Below are positions 16,233 through 26,361 of a DNA stretch of 64,000 nt, piece after piece. Where the stretch lies: contig NZ_RBIL01000001.1 in assembly GCF_003633755.1 (NCBI RefSeq), positions 4,015,426 through 4,079,425 of the forward strand. Direction: 5' to 3'. The stretch comes from Solirubrobacter pauli. Its GTDB lineage: Bacteria > Actinomycetota > Thermoleophilia > Solirubrobacterales > Solirubrobacteraceae. The translations under genes were made by a program, and so were the position numbers. Each line of letters begins with the position of its first letter. Position 1 is the stretch's first letter. The notes beneath the pieces were generated by a model. That model was not told the DNA's origin. It ran no database searches and saw only the letters and a list, made by a program, of their open reading frames with translations.

Positions 16233-16241
16233 TCTGCGGAC

Positions 16242-17024
16242 ATGGCCCTCGCCACCCACGTCGCCCCGCTCCGGACACCGCGCGCGGGCTCGGCCCGCCG
16301 GATGCGGCTGGACCTGCAGGACGGCGCGCGCACGACGATCCACGTCGCCGCCTACGACACGGCCCGCACCGAGCTGCGCGTGGCGGTGCTGCGCGGCCAG
16401 GCGAAGCTCGAGGCGTGGTGTGCCGGCCAGGGCGTGCAGGAGGCGATCGTCGGCGGCTTCTTCGTGCGCCCGCACGGCCTTCCACTGGGTGAGGTCCGCA
16501 CGCGCGGCGTCGCGCGCGAGCACGTGCCGTTCACCGCGCCCTTCGACCGCGTCCGCGCGTGCGTCCACGTGGACGGCGGCGTGGCCGCGATCGCGCCGCG
16601 GTCGGACCTGCCGTCGGCACCGCGCGGCGACCTGCTGCAGGCAGGCCCGCTGCTCGTCCGCGATGGACGCCCGGTCTTCCGCCGCGAGGAGGATCGCGAG
16701 GGCTTCAGCGCCGCCAACGGCCAGTTCGACTCCGACATCACCGACGGCCGCTACCCGCGCGCCGCGCTCGGGCTCGCGGACGACCGCCTGATCGCGGTCG
16801 CGGTCGACGGCCGCTCACGCCATGACGCCGGCCTCACGCTCGAGGAGCTGGCCGCGCTGATGGCCGCGCTCGACTGCCACAGCGCGATGAACCTCGACGG
16901 CGGCGGCTCGACCTCGCTGATCAGTGACGGCCGACTGCGCAACCGGCCGCGCTCGAACTTCGACGTGCCGGAAGACGGCGGCCGGCCGGTCTCGACCGCG
17001 CTCCTCTTCGTTCCGCGAACTTAA
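16242..17024 (+). CDS. Phosphodiester glycosidase (NAGPA-like) family protein
   Basis: A 260-residue protein of the phosphodiester glycosidase (NAGPA) family. EAIVGGFFVRPHGLPLGEV, LLQAGPLLVRDGR, RYPRAALGL and the family hallmark SAMNLDGGGSTSL are visible. Relatives remove sugars from phosphodiesters or modify exopolysaccharide and cell-wall glycans. No clear signal peptide. ATG 16242 is preferred over longer versions of the frame because the shared promoter ends right at it. The TAA stop lies inside a palindrome shared with the convergent LigD-type gene. Confidence 0.85.
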   Translation: MALATHVAPLRTPRAGSARRMRLDLQDGARTTIHVAAYDTARTELRVAVLRGQAKLEAWCAGQGVQEAIVGGFFVRPHGLPLGEVRTRGVAREHVPFTAPFDRVRACVHVDGGVAAIAPRSDLPSAPRGDLLQAGPLLVRDGRPVFRREEDREGFSAANGQFDSDITDGRYPRAALGLADDRLIAVAVDGRSRHDAGLTLEELAALMAALDCHSAMNLDGGGSTSLISDGRLRNRPRSNFDVPEDGGRPVSTALLFVPRT

Positions 17025-17045
17025 ACGTCCAGGACGTTTAAGTTC
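17017..17045. terminator. Perfect palindrome carrying the stop codons of two convergent genes
   Basis: GAACTTAAACGTCC, then A, then its exact reverse complement (14+1+14). The TAA of the plus-strand gene (17022-17024) and the TAA of the minus-strand gene (17040-17038) lie symmetrically in the two arms. It should form a strong hairpin in both transcripts and so act as a bidirectional terminator; no long U-run follows. Confidence 0.65.
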
Positions 17046-17952
17046 CGGCCGCGCGCTTGCGGCGCTTGCCCTCGTGCATCGCGGCGACGCGGGCGATCGG
17101 GATCGCGCGGCCCTCCTCGACGAGGTCGGCGGGGAGCGGCTGGGCCTCGGGCAGGGCGTCCAGCCACGGGTCGGCGTCGCCCAGCAGGCCCGGCGCGGTG
17201 CGGATCGTGAAGTCGGCGGGCGAGACCCGCTCGACGTCGTCCCAGGCGATCGGGAACGAGACCGGCACGCCGGGGCGGATGCGCGGGGAGTAGGCCGCGA
17301 CGACCGTCCCGCCGCCCGCCCGCGTGGAGTCCACGAAGACCTTGCCCTCGCGCTCCTCGACCACGTAGGCGATGGTCGCGATCGACGGGTCCAGCGCCGC
17401 GGCCCGCTTGGCGAGGGCACGGGTGGCGTGCGCGATCTCCTCGCCGCTCGCCGTGACCGGGACGAAGATGTGCACGCCCTTGGAGCCGCTCGTCTTGATC
17501 GCGCCGCTCAGGCCGGCCTGGGACAACGCCTCGCGCACGAGCAACGCCGTCTGCGCGACGACGGCGAAGTCGGCCTCCGCGGGCGGGTCGAGGTCCAGCA
17601 CGAGGTGGCGCTGCGGGTACAGCGACGGGTGGTACTCGACCGCGCGCTGGTTGGCGAACCAGCGCAGCGTCGCGGCGTCGTTGCAGAGCGCGTAGTGCAC
17701 CTCGCGCTTGGACGTCTCGGCCCAGATGCCCACGCGCTCGATCCAGTCCGGCGCGCCCTTGGGCAGGTTCTTCTGCATGAAGGGCTTCTGGCCCGGCCGC
17801 ACCCGCATGACGGACAGCGGCCGGCCGGACAGCTGGGCGATCAGCCGGTCGGCGACCGCGTCCAGATAGGCGACGAGGTCGCCCTTCGTGGCCTCCGCCC
17901 CGTCGAACAGGAGCGAGTCGAGGCTGGAGAGGGCGACGTCGTCCGGGTTCAC
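17038..17952 (-). CDS. Stand-alone LigD-type DNA polymerase/primase domain protein
   Basis: A 304-residue archaeo-eukaryotic primase-like polymerase of the LigD Pol family. Visible: KPFMQKNLPKGAPDW, HLVLDLDPP (catalytic Asp pair), IKTSGSKGVHIFVPV, STRAGGGTVVAAYSPR and VSFPIAWDDV. Relatives fill gaps and add ribonucleotides during non-homologous end joining. No ligase or phosphoesterase domain is attached, and no Ku gene is in the window. GTG 17952 begins VNPDDVALSSL; longer versions run into the SIMPL gene. It lies 10 bases after that gene's stop, so the two share a transcript. Confidence 0.9.
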   Translation of the reverse strand: MNPDDVALSSLDSLLFDGAEATKGDLVAYLDAVADRLIAQLSGRPLSVMRVRPGQKPFMQKNLPKGAPDWIERVGIWAETSKREVHYALCNDAATLRWFANQRAVEYHPSLYPQRHLVLDLDPPAEADFAVVAQTALLVREALSQAGLSGAIKTSGSKGVHIFVPVTASGEEIAHATRALAKRAAALDPSIATIAYVVEEREGKVFVDSTRAGGGTVVAAYSPRIRPGVPVSFPIAWDDVERVSPADFTIRTAPGLLGDADPWLDALPEAQPLPADLVEEGRAIPIARVAAMHEGKRRKRAAGT

Positions 17953-17962
17953 CGCAGGAACC

Positions 17963-18703
17963 CTAAAGGGGCACTGCGGTGAACACCACGCGCACCTGCT
18001 CGACGAACCGCCGCGTGCCCGAGGAGACGCTCGTCGGGTCGCTGTCGCCGCCGCCCGAGGCCGCCTGCTCGTCGCCGCCACCGGACAGGTTCTGCACGCC
18101 GCTGTCGCCGTTGTCGTCACCGTCCGGCGCGAGGATGACCGAGCGCACGCCGGTGATCCGCAGCCCGGTCTGGGCCGCGGCGTCGTCGGCGCGCTTGCGG
18201 GCGTCGGCGATCGCCGCTCGCGTGGCGAGCAGCCGGCCGGCGGACGGGTCGGCGAAGCCGTACTCCGGGCCTTCGATGTTGTCCGCGCCGGCGTCGGCCG
18301 CGGCGTCCATGAGCGGGCCGACCTTCGTCACGTCGCGCACGGTGAAGGTCAGGTACTGGCGGGCCGTGTAGCGCGTGTACGCGGGGCGCCGCTTCGGCTT
18401 CACGCGCGAGCGGCTGATGTTCACGGACACGGTGCGGATGTCGGCGGGCGCGACGCCCGCGGCGGTGGCCGCCGACGTGATCGCCCGCGCCACGCGGTTC
18501 GTGGCGTTGCGCGCCTTGGCCGTCGAACGGCCCTGCTCGGAGACGTAGACGGCGAACGAGGCGACATCCGGGGTCGCCGTCGCCAGCCCGACGCCGTCGG
18601 CCGCGATCGTCGGCGTGGTGTCCGGCGTGGGGGTGGGCGTCTGCGCCGCCGCAGGGGCGGCGAACGCGAGCACGGCGAGACCGGCGAGGAGAGCAGAGCG
18701 CAT
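17963..18703 (-). CDS. Secreted SIMPL (DUF541) domain protein
   Basis: A 246-residue protein with a classic signal peptide (MRSALLAGLAVLAFAAPAAAQ), a short Thr-Pro linker and a SIMPL/DUF541 domain (IAADGVGLATATPDVASFAV to the C-terminus). QYLTFTVRDVTKVGPLMDAA and RADDAAAQTGLRI are typical of the family. Several bacterial members are periplasmic or surface proteins linked to oxidative stress; the function here is unknown. A Gly/Ser/Asp-rich insertion (GGGDEQAASGGGDSD) precedes the final strand. It is first in a two-gene unit with the LigD-type polymerase and is divergent from the glycosyltransferase at 18819. Confidence 0.85.
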   Translation of the reverse strand: MRSALLAGLAVLAFAAPAAAQTPTPTPDTTPTIAADGVGLATATPDVASFAVYVSEQGRSTAKARNATNRVARAITSAATAAGVAPADIRTVSVNISRSRVKPKRRPAYTRYTARQYLTFTVRDVTKVGPLMDAAADAGADNIEGPEYGFADPSAGRLLATRAAIADARKRADDAAAQTGLRITGVRSVILAPDGDDNGDSGVQNLSGGGDEQAASGGGDSDPTSVSSGTRRFVEQVRVVFTAVPL

Positions 18704-18818
18704 AGGCGCCCAATACCCACGAATTCAGCATTCAAGCTTCGCCGCGCAGGACTGAACGAACCGCCAAGACGGGTATGTTCACGGCCTGTCCACACCACGT
18801 TCACAGCCGCATGTCCTG

Positions 18819-20123
18819 ATGGGACTGCTCTTCTACCCGCGCGGCGGGTCCGCGCACGTCGCGCGCAACCTCGCGCACACATTGCCCCAGGTCGGCTGGG
18901 ACGCCACGGTGCTCAGCGGCAGCGTCGCCGGGATGGGTGACGCCCGCCGCTTCTACCACGACCTCGACGTCCGTCCGGTGGACATGACCCGCGCGCTCGC
19001 GGCGGCGGACCCGATGGCGGCCGATCCGCCGATGCATCCCTCCTACGAGGACCGCGCGGATGCGCCGGACCGCGTCTTCGGCCTGCTGGACGGGGACGCC
19101 GCCGAGCACCAGGTGCGGGCGTGGGCGCGAGCGCTGCAGTCGGCGGGCGCGGCGCGCGCCGACGTGCTCCACCTGCACCACCTGACGCCGCTCTACGAGG
19201 CCGCCGCCCGGGTCGCGCCGGACGTGCCGGTCGTCGGTCACCTGCACGGCACCGAGCTGCTCTTCCTGGAAGCCGTCGAGCGCGACCCGCTGCGCTGGCG
19301 GTACGGGCCCGCCTGGGCGGAGCGGATGCGCGGGTGGGCGCAGCAGGCCGAGCGGCTGATCGTGCTGTCGGAATCCCAGATCGATCGCGCCGAGCGCGTG
19401 CTGCCGGTCGATCCCGACCGTTACACGCTGATCCCGAACGGCTATGACCCCGACCTCTTCTTCCCGCGCGCGACGGACCGGCGCGCGCTGTGGGCGGACC
19501 TGCTGCCCGACGCGGGCATCGAGGCGGACACGCCCGTGATCCTCTACGTCGGCCGCTTCACCGAGGTCAAGCGCGTTCCGCTGCTGATCGAGGCCTATGA
19601 GCGCGCCCGTCCCGGGTTCGCGCGCCGCGCGCCGCTCGTGCTGGTCGGCGGGTTCCCGGGCGAGCACGAGGGCGAGCACCCCGGCGACACCATCGCCCGC
19701 GTCGGCGCGCAGGACGTGCACCTCGCCGGCTGGCACGACCACGACGAGCTGCCGGGGATCCTCGCCGCGTCGGACGTCGTCGTCCTCCCGAGCGTGCGCG
19801 AGCAGTTCGGCCAGGTGATCGTCGAGGGGATGGCCTGCGGGCTGCCCGCGATCGCGGTCGACGCGCACGGCCCGGCGGACATCGTCGAGCACGGCGAGAC
19901 CGGCTGGCTCGTGGAGCCCGACGACCTCCACACGCTCACGAATGCGCTGGTAGAAGCGGTGAACCGGCCGGCCGAGCGCCGTCGCCGCGGGGCCAACGCC
20001 GCGGAGGACGCGGCGGAGCGCTACGCGTGGCCCGCGCTGGCCGAGGAGGTGGCTGACCTCTACGCCGAGGTCAGCGGCAGCGACGCAATGTTGTTGCGCA
20101 CAAACGGCGCACAAAGCGGCTGA
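18819..20123 (+). CDS. GT4-family glycosyltransferase
   Basis: A 434-residue GT-B glycosyltransferase. FYPRGGSAHVARNLA near the start is the acceptor-side loop, followed by HLHHLTPL and GHLHGTELLFL. The donor domain has VILYVGRFTEVKRVPLLIEA and PSVREQFGQVIVEGMACG with the E-x7-E motif. ATG 18819 overlaps the stop of a tiny ATG-TCC-TGA frame, and the conserved MGLLFYPRGG start leaves no need for a longer N-terminus. TTCAC is repeated three times in the 115-base divergent region upstream (18704-18818). The acceptor is unknown; it is the third GT4 within 10 kb. Confidence 0.88.
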   Translation: MGLLFYPRGGSAHVARNLAHTLPQVGWDATVLSGSVAGMGDARRFYHDLDVRPVDMTRALAAADPMAADPPMHPSYEDRADAPDRVFGLLDGDAAEHQVRAWARALQSAGAARADVLHLHHLTPLYEAAARVAPDVPVVGHLHGTELLFLEAVERDPLRWRYGPAWAERMRGWAQQAERLIVLSESQIDRAERVLPVDPDRYTLIPNGYDPDLFFPRATDRRALWADLLPDAGIEADTPVILYVGRFTEVKRVPLLIEAYERARPGFARRAPLVLVGGFPGEHEGEHPGDTIARVGAQDVHLAGWHDHDELPGILAASDVVVLPSVREQFGQVIVEGMACGLPAIAVDAHGPADIVEHGETGWLVEPDDLHTLTNALVEAVNRPAERRRRGANAAEDAAERYAWPALAEEVADLYAEVSGSDAMLLRTNGAQSG

Positions 20124-20160
20124 TCGCTGCGTCAAACGCAACGGTTGGGGGGTGCGCGTG

Positions 20161-20190
20161 TTGAGGAGCATGCACGCCGGTTGCTACCTT
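20161..20190 (+). promoter_or_regulatory. Possible gltB promoter
   Basis: TTGAGG (20161-20166) and TACCTT (20185-20190) are separated by 18 bases in the only intergenic stretch upstream of the glutamate synthase pair. They would give a leader of about 50 bases. The gltB start itself has no clear ribosome-binding site. Confidence 0.3.
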
Positions 20191-20249
20191 GTCACTCCCT
20201 TCCGAGCCCTCGGATGGGGTGTCGCGTCCCCCGACCCCGTCGCTCGCCT

Positions 20250-23200
20250 ATGTCTGAACGTCCACGTGGCCGGATCGGCCTCTACGACCCGTCCTACGAG
20301 CACGACGCCTGCGGCGTCGCCATGGTTGCCAAGCTCGATGGGAAGCCGTCGCACGAGGCGGTAGAGCGGGCCATCGTGGCGCTCGAGAACCTCGAGCACC
20401 GTGGCGCGGCGGGTGCTGATCCCAATACTGGCGACGGCGCGGGAATCCTGCTCCAGTTGCCCGACGACTTCTTCCGCGGGGTCGTGAAGGCGGAGCTGCC
20501 GCCGCTCGGCGCGTACGGCGTCGCCATGTGCTTCCTCCCGCGGGACGAGGCGCAGGGGGCCGAGTTCGAGGAGCTGCTGAAGAAGACCGTCGCCGACGAG
20601 GGCCAGCGGGTCATCGGCTGGCGCGACGTGCCGGTCGACAAGGACTACGTCGGCATCACGGCCAACCTCTACGCGCCGTACGTCAAGCAGCTGTTCGTGG
20701 CCGCCTCCGACGAGCTGGCCGCCGACCAGGACGCGTTCGAGCGCAAGCTGTACGTGATCCGCCGTGTCGCGGAGCTCGCCGCCGGCCCGGAGCTCGTGAT
20801 CCCGAGCTTCAGCAGCCGCACCATCGTCTACAAGGGCATGCTGACCAGCCCGCAGCTGCTCGGCTACTACCCCGACCTCGCCGACGAGCGCACGAAGACC
20901 GCGATGGCGCTCGTGCACTCGCGCTTCTCGACGAACACGTTCCCGAGCTGGGAGCTCGCGCACCCGTTCCGGATGATCGCCCACAACGGCGAGATCAACA
21001 CGGTGCGCGGCAACATCAACTGGATGCGGGCGCGCGAGTCGCAGCTCGCCTCCGAGCTGTTCGGCGACGACCTCCAGAAGGTGCTCCCGGTCGTCCGCGC
21101 GGGCGGCAGCGACTCCGCAACGTTCGACAACGTGCTCGAGCTGCTCACGCTCGCCGGCCGCAGCCTCCCGCACGCGGTGATGATGATGATCCCGGAGGCC
21201 TACGCCGACCGGGACGACCTGCCCGCCGAGCTCGAGGCGTTCTACGCGTACCACGCGTGCCTCATGGAGCCGTGGGACGGTCCCGCCGCGGTGGCGTTCA
21301 CCGACGGCCGCGTGATCGGCGCGACGCTGGACCGCAACGGCCTGCGCCCGGGGCGCTGGCTGGAGACCACGGACGGCTGGGTCGTCCTGGGCTCGGAGAC
21401 CGGCGTGATGGACGTGCCGGCCGACAAGATCAAGCGCAAGGGCCGCCTGCAGCCGGGCAAGCTCTTCCTGGTCGACCTCGAGCAGGGCCGGATCGTCGAC
21501 GACTCCGAGGTCAAGCACCAGGTCGCGACGGCCAAGCCGTACAAGCAGTGGTTCGACGAGGGCATCGTGCACCTCGGCGACCTGCCGGAGGCGCCGGCGC
21601 TGCCGAAGTCCGAGACGCCGCTGCCCACGCGCCAGCGCGCGTTCGGCTTCACGCAGGAGGACCTGCGGGTCCTGCTCGCGCCGACCGCGGCCAAGGGCGA
21701 GGAGCCGATCGGCTCGATGGGCAACGACAACGCGCTCGCCGTGCTGTCGGACCACCAGCCGCCGCTGTTCAACTACTTCAAGCAGCTGTTCGCGCAGGTC
21801 ACGAACCCGCCGATCGACCCGATCCGCGAGGCGATCGTGATGAGCCACGGCACGGGCGTCGGCTCGGAGGGCAACCTCCTCAGCGAGGGCCCGGAGCACG
21901 CGCACCAGCTCGCGATGCAGACGCCGCTGCTGTTCGACCGCGAGCTCGCGCAGCTGCGCCACGTCGACAGCTCCGTCTTCAAGTCGCACACGGTCGACAT
22001 CACATGGCCGGTCTCCGAGGGTCCCGACGGGATGCTCAAGGCGCTGGACCGCGTCTACGCGGAGACGGACGCCGCGCTGGCCGACGGCACGAACATCCTC
22101 ATCCTCAGCGACCGCGCGGTCAGCCCCGAGCGGGCGCCGATCCCGTCGTTGCTGGCGGTGGCGAGCGTGCATCACCACCTCGTCCGCGAGGGCACGCGCC
22201 TGCAGACCGGCCTCGTGCTCGAGTCCGGCGAGCCGCGGGAGGTGCACCACTTCGCGACGCTGATCGGCTACGGCGCGTCCGCGATCAACCCGTACCTGCT
22301 GCTCGAGTCGCTCGAGGCGCTCGTCGACGACGGCCGCGTGCCGGGCGTCGAGGACTTCGAGACGGCGCAGTGGAACGTCGTCAAGGGCGTGGCCAAGGGC
22401 CTGCTCAAGACGATCTCGAAGATGGGCATCTCGACGATCCAGTCCTACAACGGGGCGCAGATCTTCGAGGCCGTCGGCCTGTCCGAGGAGCTGGTCGACC
22501 GCCACTTCACGGGCACCGCCTCGCGCATCGGCGGCATCGACAGCCAGATCCTGGCGATCGAGACGCTCCAGCGCCACGCCCGCGGGTTCGGCCTCTCGAC
22601 GGAGGACCTGCTGCCGGTCGGCGGCGTCTACGCGTGGCGCCGCGACGGCGAGCATCACATGTGGAACCCGGAGACGATCGCGCTCCTGCAGCACTCCGTC
22701 CGCCACGGCGGTCAGCCGACCTACGACGAGTACTCCAAGCTCGTCAACGAGGACGCTGCCCGGCGCGCGACCCTGCGCGGGCTCCTGAAGTTCAAGGAGC
22801 TGCCCGAGGACGAGTGGCTGCCGATCGACGACATCGAGCCGGCGAGCGAGATCGTCAAGCGCTTCGTCACCGGCGCGATGTCGCTCGGCTCGATCAGCCG
22901 TGAGTCGCACGAGACGCTCGCGATCGCGATGAACCGCCTCGGCGGCAAGTCGAACACGGGCGAGGGCGGCGAGGACCCGGTCCGCTACACGCCGGACCCG
23001 AACGGCGACTCGCGCCGCTCCGCGATCAAGCAGGTCGCCTCCGGCCGCTTCGGCGTCAACATCCACTACCTCGTCAACGCCGACGAGCTGCAGATCAAGA
23101 TGGCCCAGGGCGCCAAGCCCGGCGAGGGTGGCCAGCTGCCGGGCCACAAGGTGGACCGGTACATCGGCTCGATCCGCTTCACGACGCCGGGCGTCGGCCT

Positions 23201-24788
23201 GATCTCGCCGCCGCCGCACCACGACATCTACTCGATCGAGGACCTCAAGCAGCTCATCTACGACCTGCGCTGCGCCAACCCGGGCGCTCGCGTGTCCGTG
23301 AAGCTGGTGTCCGAGGTCGGCGTGGGCACGGTCGCGGCGGGCGTGGCGAAGGCGAACGCGGACCACGTGCTGATCGCCGGCCACGACGGCGGCACCGGCG
23401 CGTCCCCGCTCAGCTCGATCCAGTCGGCCGGCGTGCCGTGGGAGATCGGCCTGGCCGAGACGCAGCAGACGCTCGTCCTCAACGACCTGCGCTCCCGCAT
23501 CTGGGTGCAGACGGACGGTCAGCTCAAGACGGGCCGTGACGTGCTCGTCGCGGCGCTGCTGGGCGCGGACGAGTGCGGCTTCTCGACCGCCCCGCTGATC
23601 GCGACGGGGTGCATCATGATGCGCGCCTGCCACCTGAACACGTGCCCGGTGGGCATCGCGACGCAGGACCCGGAGCTGCGCAAGCGGTTCAAGGGCCAGC
23701 CCGAGCACGTCGTGAACTTCTTCTTCTTCGTGGCCGAGGAGCTGCGGCAGCTGATGCGCCGTCTCGGCATCCGCCGCTACGAGGACCTGGTCGGCCGCGT
23801 CGACCTGCTCGAGGCCGACGAGGCGATCGACCACTGGAAGGCGCGCGGCGTGGACCTCACGCACGTGCTGTCGGCTCCGCCGGTCGCCGAGGACGCCCCG
23901 CGCCGGCGCCTGCGCCCGCAGGACTCGCCGCTGCCGGGCGCGCTCGACTGGACGCTGATCGAGGCGGCCAAGGACGCCATCGACCACCGCATGAAGGTCA
24001 CGGGCGACTTCGACGTGCGCAACGTCAACCGCACCGTCGGTGGCCTGCTCTCGAGCGCGGTCACGAAGGTGCACGGCGCCCAGGGCCTGCCGCCCGGGAC
24101 GATCAAGTACACGCTCCGCGGGTCCGCCGGCCAGTCGTTCGGCGCGTGGCTCGCGCCGGGCGTCGAGCTGACGCTGATCGGCGACGCCAACGACTACACG
24201 GGCAAGGGCCTCTCCGGCGGCGTGCTCACGGTCACCCCGCCCGAGGACGTCCTGTTCAAGGCCGAGGAGAACGTGATCATCGGCAACACCGTGCTCTACG
24301 GGGCGAGCGGTGGCCGGGCCTTCTTCCGCGGGCTCGCGGGCGAGCGCTTCGCGGTGCGCAACTCCGGCGCGAGCGCGGTCGTCGAGGGCGTGGGCGACCA
24401 CGGCTGCGAGTACATGACCGGCGGCCGCGCGATCATCCTCGGCCCGACCGGCCGCAACTTCGCCGCCGGCATGAGCGGTGGCGTGGCGTACGTGCTCGAC
24501 GAGGACGACACGTTCGGCGAGCGCTGCAACATGGGCCTGGTCGGGTTCGACGAGATCTCCGAGTCGGACGCGATCGAGCTGCGCAACCTGATCGAGGAGC
24601 ACGGCGAGCGCACCGGTTCGACGGTCGCGCAGCGCATCCTCGCCGCGTGGGACGAGTTCCTCCCGCGCTTCAAGAAGGTCATGCCGCACGACTACAAGCG
24701 TGCGCTGGCCGAGCTGGAGGCCGAAGAGGCCGTGTCGACGGGCGGCGGGGGCTTCGTGACCGAGCCCGCCGAGGAGGTGAAGTCCTGA
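20250..24788 (+). CDS. gltB: Glutamate synthase large subunit
   Basis: A 1512-residue NADPH-type glutamate synthase alpha subunit, which makes two glutamates from glutamine and 2-oxoglutarate. The N-terminal class II amidotransferase begins after a 20-residue propeptide: Cys21 in [12 protein letters not shown] is the expected exposed nucleophile. The FMN-binding synthase domain contains [14 protein letters not shown] and [12 protein letters not shown], and [13 protein letters not shown]. The 3Fe-4S cysteines are in [19 protein letters not shown]. The C-terminal GXGXG beta-helix carries YTGKGLSGG and [13 protein letters not shown] 20250 gives the normal propeptide length; longer in-frame starts add unrelated sequence. 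It overlaps gltD by one base (TGATG). Confidence 0.97.
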   Translation: MSERPRGRIGLYDPSYEHDACGVAMVAKLDGKPSHEAVERAIVALENLEHRGAAGADPNTGDGAGILLQLPDDFFRGVVKAELPPLGAYGVAMCFLPRDEAQGAEFEELLKKTVADEGQRVIGWRDVPVDKDYVGITANLYAPYVKQLFVAASDELAADQDAFERKLYVIRRVAELAAGPELVIPSFSSRTIVYKGMLTSPQLLGYYPDLADERTKTAMALVHSRFSTNTFPSWELAHPFRMIAHNGEINTVRGNINWMRARESQLASELFGDDLQKVLPVVRAGGSDSATFDNVLELLTLAGRSLPHAVMMMIPEAYADRDDLPAELEAFYAYHACLMEPWDGPAAVAFTDGRVIGATLDRNGLRPGRWLETTDGWVVLGSETGVMDVPADKIKRKGRLQPGKLFLVDLEQGRIVDDSEVKHQVATAKPYKQWFDEGIVHLGDLPEAPALPKSETPLPTRQRAFGFTQEDLRVLLAPTAAKGEEPIGSMGNDNALAVLSDHQPPLFNYFKQLFAQVTNPPIDPIREAIVMSHGTGVGSEGNLLSEGPEHAHQLAMQTPLLFDRELAQLRHVDSSVFKSHTVDITWPVSEGPDGMLKALDRVYAETDAALADGTNILILSDRAVSPERAPIPSLLAVASVHHHLVREGTRLQTGLVLESGEPREVHHFATLIGYGASAINPYLLLESLEALVDDGRVPGVEDFETAQWNVVKGVAKGLLKTISKMGISTIQSYNGAQIFEAVGLSEELVDRHFTGTASRIGGIDSQILAIETLQRHARGFGLSTEDLLPVGGVYAWRRDGEHHMWNPETIALLQHSVRHGGQPTYDEYSKLVNEDAARRATLRGLLKFKELPEDEWLPIDDIEPASEIVKRFVTGAMSLGSISRESHETLAIAMNRLGGKSNTGEGGEDPVRYTPDPNGDSRRSAIKQVASGRFGVNIHYLVNADELQIKMAQGAKPGEGGQLPGHKVDRYIGSIRFTTPGVGLISPPPHHDIYSIEDLKQLIYDLRCANPGARVSVKLVSEVGVGTVAAGVAKANADHVLIAGHDGGTGASPLSSIQSAGVPWEIGLAETQQTLVLNDLRSRIWVQTDGQLKTGRDVLVAALLGADECGFSTAPLIATGCIMMRACHLNTCPVGIATQDPELRKRFKGQPEHVVNFFFFVAEELRQLMRRLGIRRYEDLVGRVDLLEADEAIDHWKARGVDLTHVLSAPPVAEDAPRRRLRPQDSPLPGALDWTLIEAAKDAIDHRMKVTGDFDVRNVNRTVGGLLSSAVTKVHGAQGLPPGTIKYTLRGSAGQSFGAWLAPGVELTLIGDANDYTGKGLSGGVLTVTPPEDVLFKAEENVIIGNTVLYGASGGRAFFRGLAGERFAVRNSGASAVVEGVGDHGCEYMTGGRAIILGPTGRNFAAGMSGGVAYVLDEDDTFGERCNMGLVGFDEISESDAIELRNLIEEHGERTGSTVAQRILAAWDEFLPRFKKVMPHDYKRALAELEAEEAVSTGGGGFVTEPAEEVKS

Positions 24789-26284
24789 TGGGCAAGATCG
24801 GGGGCTTCCTCGAGATCGCGCGGGTCGAGCAGCCGGAGCGCAATCCGGCCGAGCGCCTGCACGACTTCAACGAGTTCGTGGAGACGCTGCCGGTCGACGG
24901 CGTCCGCGAGCAGGGCGCGCGCTGCATGGAGTGCGGCGTGCCGTTCTGCCACAACGGGTGCCCGCTCGGGAACCTGATCCCGGACTGGAACGACCTCGTC
25001 TATCGCGACCGCTGGCGCGAGGCGATCGACCAGCTGCACGCGACGAACAACTTCCCGGAGTTCACCGGCCGGCTCTGCCCCGCCCCGTGCGAGGCGGCGT
25101 GCGTGCTGGAGATCCGCGAGGGCGACGCGGTCTCGATCAAGCAGATCGAGGTCTCGATCATCAACCGCGCGTGGGACGAGGGCTGGGTCACGCCGCAGCC
25201 GCCGAAGGTCGAGACGGGCCGCACGGTCGCCGTCATCGGCGCCGGCCCGGCGGGCATGGCCGCCGCGCAGCAGCTGCGCCGCGCCGGCCACACGGTCACG
25301 GTCTACGAGCGCGACGAGGCCGGCGGCGGGCTGATCCGCTTCGGCGTCCCGCACTTCAAGATCGAGAAGTGGGTCATCGAGCGCCGGCTCGAGCAGCTGA
25401 AGGCCGAGGGCGTCGAGTTCCGCTACGGCGTGGACATCGGCAAGGACATCTCGCCCGAGGAGCTGCGCGCGCAGCACGACGCCGTGGTCATCGCCACCGG
25501 CTCGCGCGTCCCGCGTGACCTGCCGGTGCCCGGCCGCGAGCTGGACGGCGTCCACTACGCGATGGAGTACCTGTACGACCGCGCGCGGGTGCTCGACGGC
25601 AACTCGCCCGAGAGCCCGATCACGGCCGAGGGCAAGCACGTCCTGGTCGTCGGCGGCGGCGACACGGGCGCAGACTGCGTCGGCCACTCGCTGCGCGAGG
25701 GCGCCGCGTCGGTGACGCAGATCGAGCTGCTCGGCGAGCCGCCCGCGAAGCGCCCGGACGACCTCACGCCGTGGCCGCGCTGGCCCGTCAAGCTGCGCAC
25801 GTCGTACGCCCTCAAGGAGGGCGGCGAGCGCGACTTCGCGATCTCCACCACCAAGCTCACCGGCAACGGCAAGGTCGAGGAGGTGCACTGGGTGCAGAAC
25901 AGCGGGCAGCCGCCGTTCGACGCGATCCCGGGCACCGAGGAGTCGCACCCGGTCGACCTCGTGCTGCTCGCCATGGGCTTCCTGTCGCCCGAGCAGGACC
26001 TGCTCGAGGGGTTGGGCGTGGAGCGCGACGCGCGCGGCAACGCCAAGGCGGGCGCGTACAGCACGTCCGCCGAGGGCGTCTTCGCCGCCGGTGACGCGCG
26101 CCGCGGCCAGTCGCTGATCGTGTGGGCGATCAACGAGGGCCGGCAGTGCGCCCGTGTGGCCGACCGCTACCTGCGGTCGCTGCCGGCGGTCGACCCGCGT
26201 GACGAGGAGTCCGCGGGCACGAGCGACCGCTTCGGCTCGCCGGACCTCGGCGCCGACCCGCCGCAGATCGCGTCCCAGTCCTGA
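24788..26284 (+). CDS. gltD: Glutamate synthase small subunit
   Basis: A 498-residue beta subunit that passes electrons from NADPH through FAD and iron-sulfur clusters to GltB. The N-terminal 4Fe-4S region shows [17 protein letters not shown] and [11 protein letters not shown]. The FAD site is [16 protein letters not shown], the NADPH site [13 protein letters not shown], and the C-terminal FAD contact [21 protein letters not shown] 24788 overlaps the gltB stop, giving translational coupling and equal subunit output. A hairpin follows the stop by 10 bases. Confidence 0.97.
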   Translation: MGKIGGFLEIARVEQPERNPAERLHDFNEFVETLPVDGVREQGARCMECGVPFCHNGCPLGNLIPDWNDLVYRDRWREAIDQLHATNNFPEFTGRLCPAPCEAACVLEIREGDAVSIKQIEVSIINRAWDEGWVTPQPPKVETGRTVAVIGAGPAGMAAAQQLRRAGHTVTVYERDEAGGGLIRFGVPHFKIEKWVIERRLEQLKAEGVEFRYGVDIGKDISPEELRAQHDAVVIATGSRVPRDLPVPGRELDGVHYAMEYLYDRARVLDGNSPESPITAEGKHVLVVGGGDTGADCVGHSLREGAASVTQIELLGEPPAKRPDDLTPWPRWPVKLRTSYALKEGGERDFAISTTKLTGNGKVEEVHWVQNSGQPPFDAIPGTEESHPVDLVLLAMGFLSPEQDLLEGLGVERDARGNAKAGAYSTSAEGVFAAGDARRGQSLIVWAINEGRQCARVADRYLRSLPAVDPRDEESAGTSDRFGSPDLGADPPQIASQS

Positions 26285-26293
26285 CACAGCGTC

Positions 26294-26320
26294 ACTTGGA
26301 GGTGCTGGTCACCTCCAAGT
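26294..26320 (+). terminator. Hairpin after gltD
   Basis: ACTTGGAGGTG and CACCTCCAAGT form an 11-base perfect stem around CTGGT, 10 bases beyond the gltD stop. There is only a weak T-rich tail. It is the likely terminator of the gltBD operon. Confidence 0.65.
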
Positions 26321-26324
26321 TCGC

Positions 26325-26350
26325 TTGACAGTCAACTATCCGGCATAGGA
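26325..26350 (+). promoter_or_regulatory. Promoter and ribosome-binding region of the M28 peptidase gene
   Basis: A consensus TTGACA (26325-26330) directly follows the gltD terminator. A weak -10 candidate lies around CATAGG (26344-26349). AGGAGGG (26347-26353) is the ribosome-binding site for ATG 26362, so the -10 may lie a little further upstream and is uncertain. Confidence 0.4.
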
Positions 26351-26361
26351 GGGTGGGTCTC

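Noticed and set aside
14098-16485. A 795-codon minus-strand frame opposite the GH31 gene.
   Set aside because: The plus-strand frame carries the GH31 active-site blocks; the antisense product is compositionally biased.
20184-24689. A 1501-codon minus-strand frame opposite gltB.
   Set aside because: Same codon-aligned antisense effect; gltB on the plus strand has all expected catalytic and cofactor motifs.
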